DNA of 64,000 bases from Paenibacillus lupini (GTDB lineage: Bacteria; Bacillota; Bacilli; Paenibacillales; Paenibacillaceae). Shown piece after piece: positions 61,692 through 64,000 of this stretch. The notes under the pieces are model-generated. The model was not told where the DNA came from and did not search any database. It was given only the letters and a program-made list of their open reading frames with translations. Each line of letters opens with the position of its first letter. The stretch's first letter is position 1. The stretch covers positions 243,504 through 307,503 of the forward strand of contig NZ_JAASRW010000008.1 of the NCBI RefSeq assembly GCF_011761355.1, written 5' to 3'. A program made the position numbers and the translations under genes.

Positions 61692-62660
61692 TTAGAACAA
61701 ACGGCTGCCGGATGTTTTCTTTGCCGTGTAATTGACCAGCAGAACGAGTACAAGACTCACAATTGACTTGAACATACTGACTGCCACGCCGTACGAATAG
61801 TCACCGATACTGGTTGAATAAGTCAGGGCGTATAGATCGAGCACCTCAGATCGGTTAATGACAACCGGATTGCCAAGCAGGAACTGCGATTCATATCCGC
61901 TTTGCACAATCCATCCGACATTCAGAATGAGCAGCAGCACGGCTGTGGGCATAATGCCCGGAATCGAGATGAAACGCATCTTCTGCCACCGCGTTGCCCC
62001 ATCGACCTCAGCTGCTTCATAGTGCTCCGGATTAAGGCCTACGAGCACCGCGAGGTAGATGATCGTATTCCAGCCAAGCTCCTTCCAGAAGTTTGCTGCC
62101 GTATGAATCCACCAGAACCATTTCTCATGACCGAGAAAATATAATGGATCATGGATGATGCCCAGCTTCAGCAGAACGGCGTTCACGACACCGCCGTCCG
62201 GGGAAAGCAGCGTAGCGAATATGTTGGCGATAACAACCCAGGACACGAAATGCGGGATGTACGTCAGCGTCTGAATAACCCGTTTGAAGAAAACAAATCG
62301 CACTTCATTCAGCAGTAACGCCAGAAATATTGCTCCGACAAAGCCCGTGACTAGATTCAGAACCCCCATGACAACGGTATTGCGCAATGCGTTGAAGAAC
62401 TGGGGATCCTTGAAGAGCAGCTCGAAGTTATCGAAGCCGGTCCACGGAGAATGCCACAGCCCCAACGCTACTTTGTAATGTTGGAAAGCCATGATCCAGC
62501 CCCATAGCGGGCCAAAGGAAAATAGCATAACGAGAAGCACGAAAGGCGTTGACATCAAAAGCAGCTGATACTGTCTTCGTATGACGAGGCTTTTGCCCGC
62601 CTTCTTCCCGGCCGTTTGGACAATCTCCTGATTCGTTAGTGTATTGGCGGGTTTGGCCAT
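61692..62660 (-). CDS. LplB-type sugar ABC permease
   Basis: A 322-residue membrane protein with six helices, an N-terminal cytoplasmic basic stretch and the EAA loop EAAEVDGATRWQKMRFISIPG. It pairs with the YtcP-type permease. AAAGGAG precedes the ATG, and the gene starts 41 bp after the GH42 gene, in the same transcript. Confidence 0.92.
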   Translation of the reverse strand: MAKPANTLTNQEIVQTAGKKAGKSLVIRRQYQLLLMSTPFVLLVMLFSFGPLWGWIMAFQHYKVALGLWHSPWTGFDNFELLFKDPQFFNALRNTVVMGVLNLVTGFVGAIFLALLLNEVRFVFFKRVIQTLTYIPHFVSWVVIANIFATLLSPDGGVVNAVLLKLGIIHDPLYFLGHEKWFWWIHTAANFWKELGWNTIIYLAVLVGLNPEHYEAAEVDGATRWQKMRFISIPGIMPTAVLLLILNVGWIVQSGYESQFLLGNPVVINRSEVLDLYALTYSTSIGDYSYGVAVSMFKSIVSLVLVLLVNYTAKKTSGSRLF

Positions 62661-62701
62661 GTTAGTCTCCTTTCTTGACAGCAGGTTGGTCGTTCATCGA
62701 A

Positions 62702-64000
62702 CTAGCTAAGCGAAGTAAATACGTACACGCCATAGGCAGGAATAACGGCAGTGCCTTCCAGCATGCGGTCCGAGATCAGCTCCAGCATTGGAGCTGCCAA
62801 CTCAATCGTCCGTTCCTCTCCCGCATGATTAATCGCAAAGATAAATCGCTGCGTGCTGCCCGATCTTCGTGCCAGCTCCACCTCATCCGGCGCCGTTACC
62901 TCGGTAATCGGACGGATATCAGCGGATTTGCATACTTGGCCCATAAGGCTGCGCATCCCATCAGGATCAGCTCCGATGCCGAAATAATAAGCGTTGCCTT
63001 GCCCAAAGGAATGACGAGTGGCTGCTGGTGTTCCTGCCATGTAATCCTCACCATACCAAGCGATTGGTTCGGCCTTCTCGGCATTGATAACGTCGTACCA
63101 GATCGTTCCGCTTCCGGCATTCTCTTCATCCCTCGTTGTAATCCGTCGGGATTCGCCTTGACGAAGCGTACCGTAGTCGGTGATGCGGATGCCAAGCAGC
63201 TCGCGGAATGCTCCCGGTAATGGGGCATCATCCATTCGGTTGTTCCACAGCTTCGTCCCAGCGCGGATATCAAGCACTACCGTACCGCCTGCGGCCGTAT
63301 AACGCTCTAGCCTTTCGGAAACTCCCGGTTTCGCCATCATATAGTGCGGCAGAACGACCAGCTTATAAGCTTCAAAATCACATTCATCCGATACGACATC
63401 AACCGGAATCCGATTGTCATAGAAGTGCTTATAATAAGCCATAAGCTGCCGGCTATAGCGATGCTCATACGTCTGCGGCTGAATCTCCATCGTCCACTCG
63501 TTCTCGTAGGACCTGATAATCGCCACCTCTGCCTGGCTGCTTAAGCCTTCAATGAGAGGTAGCAGCCGCTGCAGCTCCTCACCTGTACGTGCCGCTTCCT
63601 CATAACGCCGGCCAGGATTGCCGTCATGCGGCAGCAGGCCGTGCCAGAATTGCTCGGCTCCGAATAGACAGGTCCGCCAGCGGAAGTAAAGGATGGCATC
63701 TGCCCCATGAGCAACAGATTGATAAGTCCATTTGCGAAGCTCGCCTGGCTTTGGTGTTGGGAATAAAATATTACCGCCCGGCGGGCCACTCTGATGCTCC
63801 ATCACCCAGAAATTCGCTTGCTTGAAGCCACGGGTAACATCTAGGTTAAGTGCGGTATCCCGAGGGTCAGGCTTATCAGCAAACATCAGATTCGGGTAAG
63901 TATCCAGAGATGCGAAATCCAGTTCCTTCGACAAATCAAAGTCATCGATTTCATTAAACATGCCCATCATGTTGTGCGTGACCGGCTGGCTCGGAGCGAC
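62702..64000 (-). CDS. GH42 beta-galactosidase, N-terminal part beyond the window
   Basis: The open frame runs into the window edge, so only the C-terminal 432 residues are seen. The edge sequence reads VAPSQPVTHNMMGMFNEID, a GH42 core segment, followed by DFASLDTYPN and the nucleophile glutamate in FWVMEHQSGP. The trimerisation domain (VVLPHYMMAKPGVSERLERYTAAGGTVVLD) and a C-terminal beta domain follow. It is a full-size GH42 form, unlike the short one at the other end of the locus. It is upstream of, and probably co-transcribed with, the importer genes. Confidence 0.93.
   Translation of the reverse strand, partial: VAPSQPVTHNMMGMFNEIDDFDLSKELDFASLDTYPNLMFADKPDPRDTALNLDVTRGFKQANFWVMEHQSGPPGGNILFPTPKPGELRKWTYQSVAHGADAILYFRWRTCLFGAEQFWHGLLPHDGNPGRRYEEAARTGEELQRLLPLIEGLSSQAEVAIIRSYENEWTMEIQPQTYEHRYSRQLMAYYKHFYDNRIPVDVVSDECDFEAYKLVVLPHYMMAKPGVSERLERYTAAGGTVVLDIRAGTKLWNNRMDDAPLPGAFRELLGIRITDYGTLRQGESRRITTRDEENAGSGTIWYDVINAEKAEPIAWYGEDYMAGTPAATRHSFGQGNAYYFGIGADPDGMRSLMGQVCKSADIRPITEVTAPDEVELARRSGSTQRFIFAINHAGEERTIELAAPMLELISDRMLEGTAVIPAYGVYVFTSLS

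Overview
The window looks like the chromosome of a spore-forming, plant-polymer-degrading Bacillota bacterium, most likely Paenibacillus or a close relative. The evidence is an alpha/beta small acid-soluble spore protein, a DUF3231 spore-type protein, LipL, RelP-like and OhrR/MhqR regulators of Bacillus type, strong AGGAGG ribosome sites with frequent TTG/GTG starts, and two sugar importers each paired with a YesM/YesN two-component system. No rRNA, tRNA, CRISPR array, prophage or insertion sequence was seen.

Region by region. 1-8 kb: a YeiH-type membrane protein behind a perfect PerR-box match, a Tet(M)-like ribosomal protection GTPase, a LysM-bearing secreted nucleotidase, methionine aminopeptidase, a very acidic 76-residue protein and a LiaF-like membrane protein. 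8-18 kb: an orphan PAS-containing histidine kinase facing a four-gene ABC export operon (ATPase, adaptor lipoprotein, FtsX-type permease, second ATPase with an AbrB-like tail), then an O-acetyltransferase and lipL. 18-24 kb: a relP-like alarmone synthetase with a co-transcribed unknown gene, a PhzF protein, a split ThrE-type exporter and a MATE transporter. 24-33 kb: a sugar importer (binding protein, two permeases) with kinase, AraC-type regulator and ROK repressor, then a polysaccharide deacetylase. 33-43 kb: a stress and metabolism block with glutathione peroxidase divergent from ohrR, a YtrA-type GntR/ABC operon, a Leu/Phe-type dehydrogenase behind a highly structured leader, peptidase T, and an MhqR regulon (dioxygenase, hydrolase, flavin reductase). 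43-51 kb: an extreme glycine-repeat cell-wall protein, a GH115 glucuronidase and small spore, surface and repair genes. 51-64 kb: a glycan-utilisation locus on the minus strand: GH42 (cut by the window end), LplB/YtcP permeases, binding protein, YesM/YesN pair, GH78 and a second GH42.

How it works together: both sugar importers lack their own ATPase gene, so each probably borrows a shared MsmX-type ATPase. The GH42, GH78 and GH115 enzymes have no signal peptides, so oligosaccharides are probably imported and then cut inside the cell. Redox and electrophile defence is spread over three putative regulons (PerR, OhrR, MhqR), each with recognisable operator sequences.

The least explained items are: a diverged intergenic repeat family present as two clusters about 33 kb apart; a roughly 97-nt hairpin whose 3' arm is the ribosome site of the amino-acid dehydrogenase; the Gly-Gly-Gly-Ala repeat protein; the acidic Ala/Glu protein; the ABC ATPase/AbrB-like fusion; and the gene following relP.
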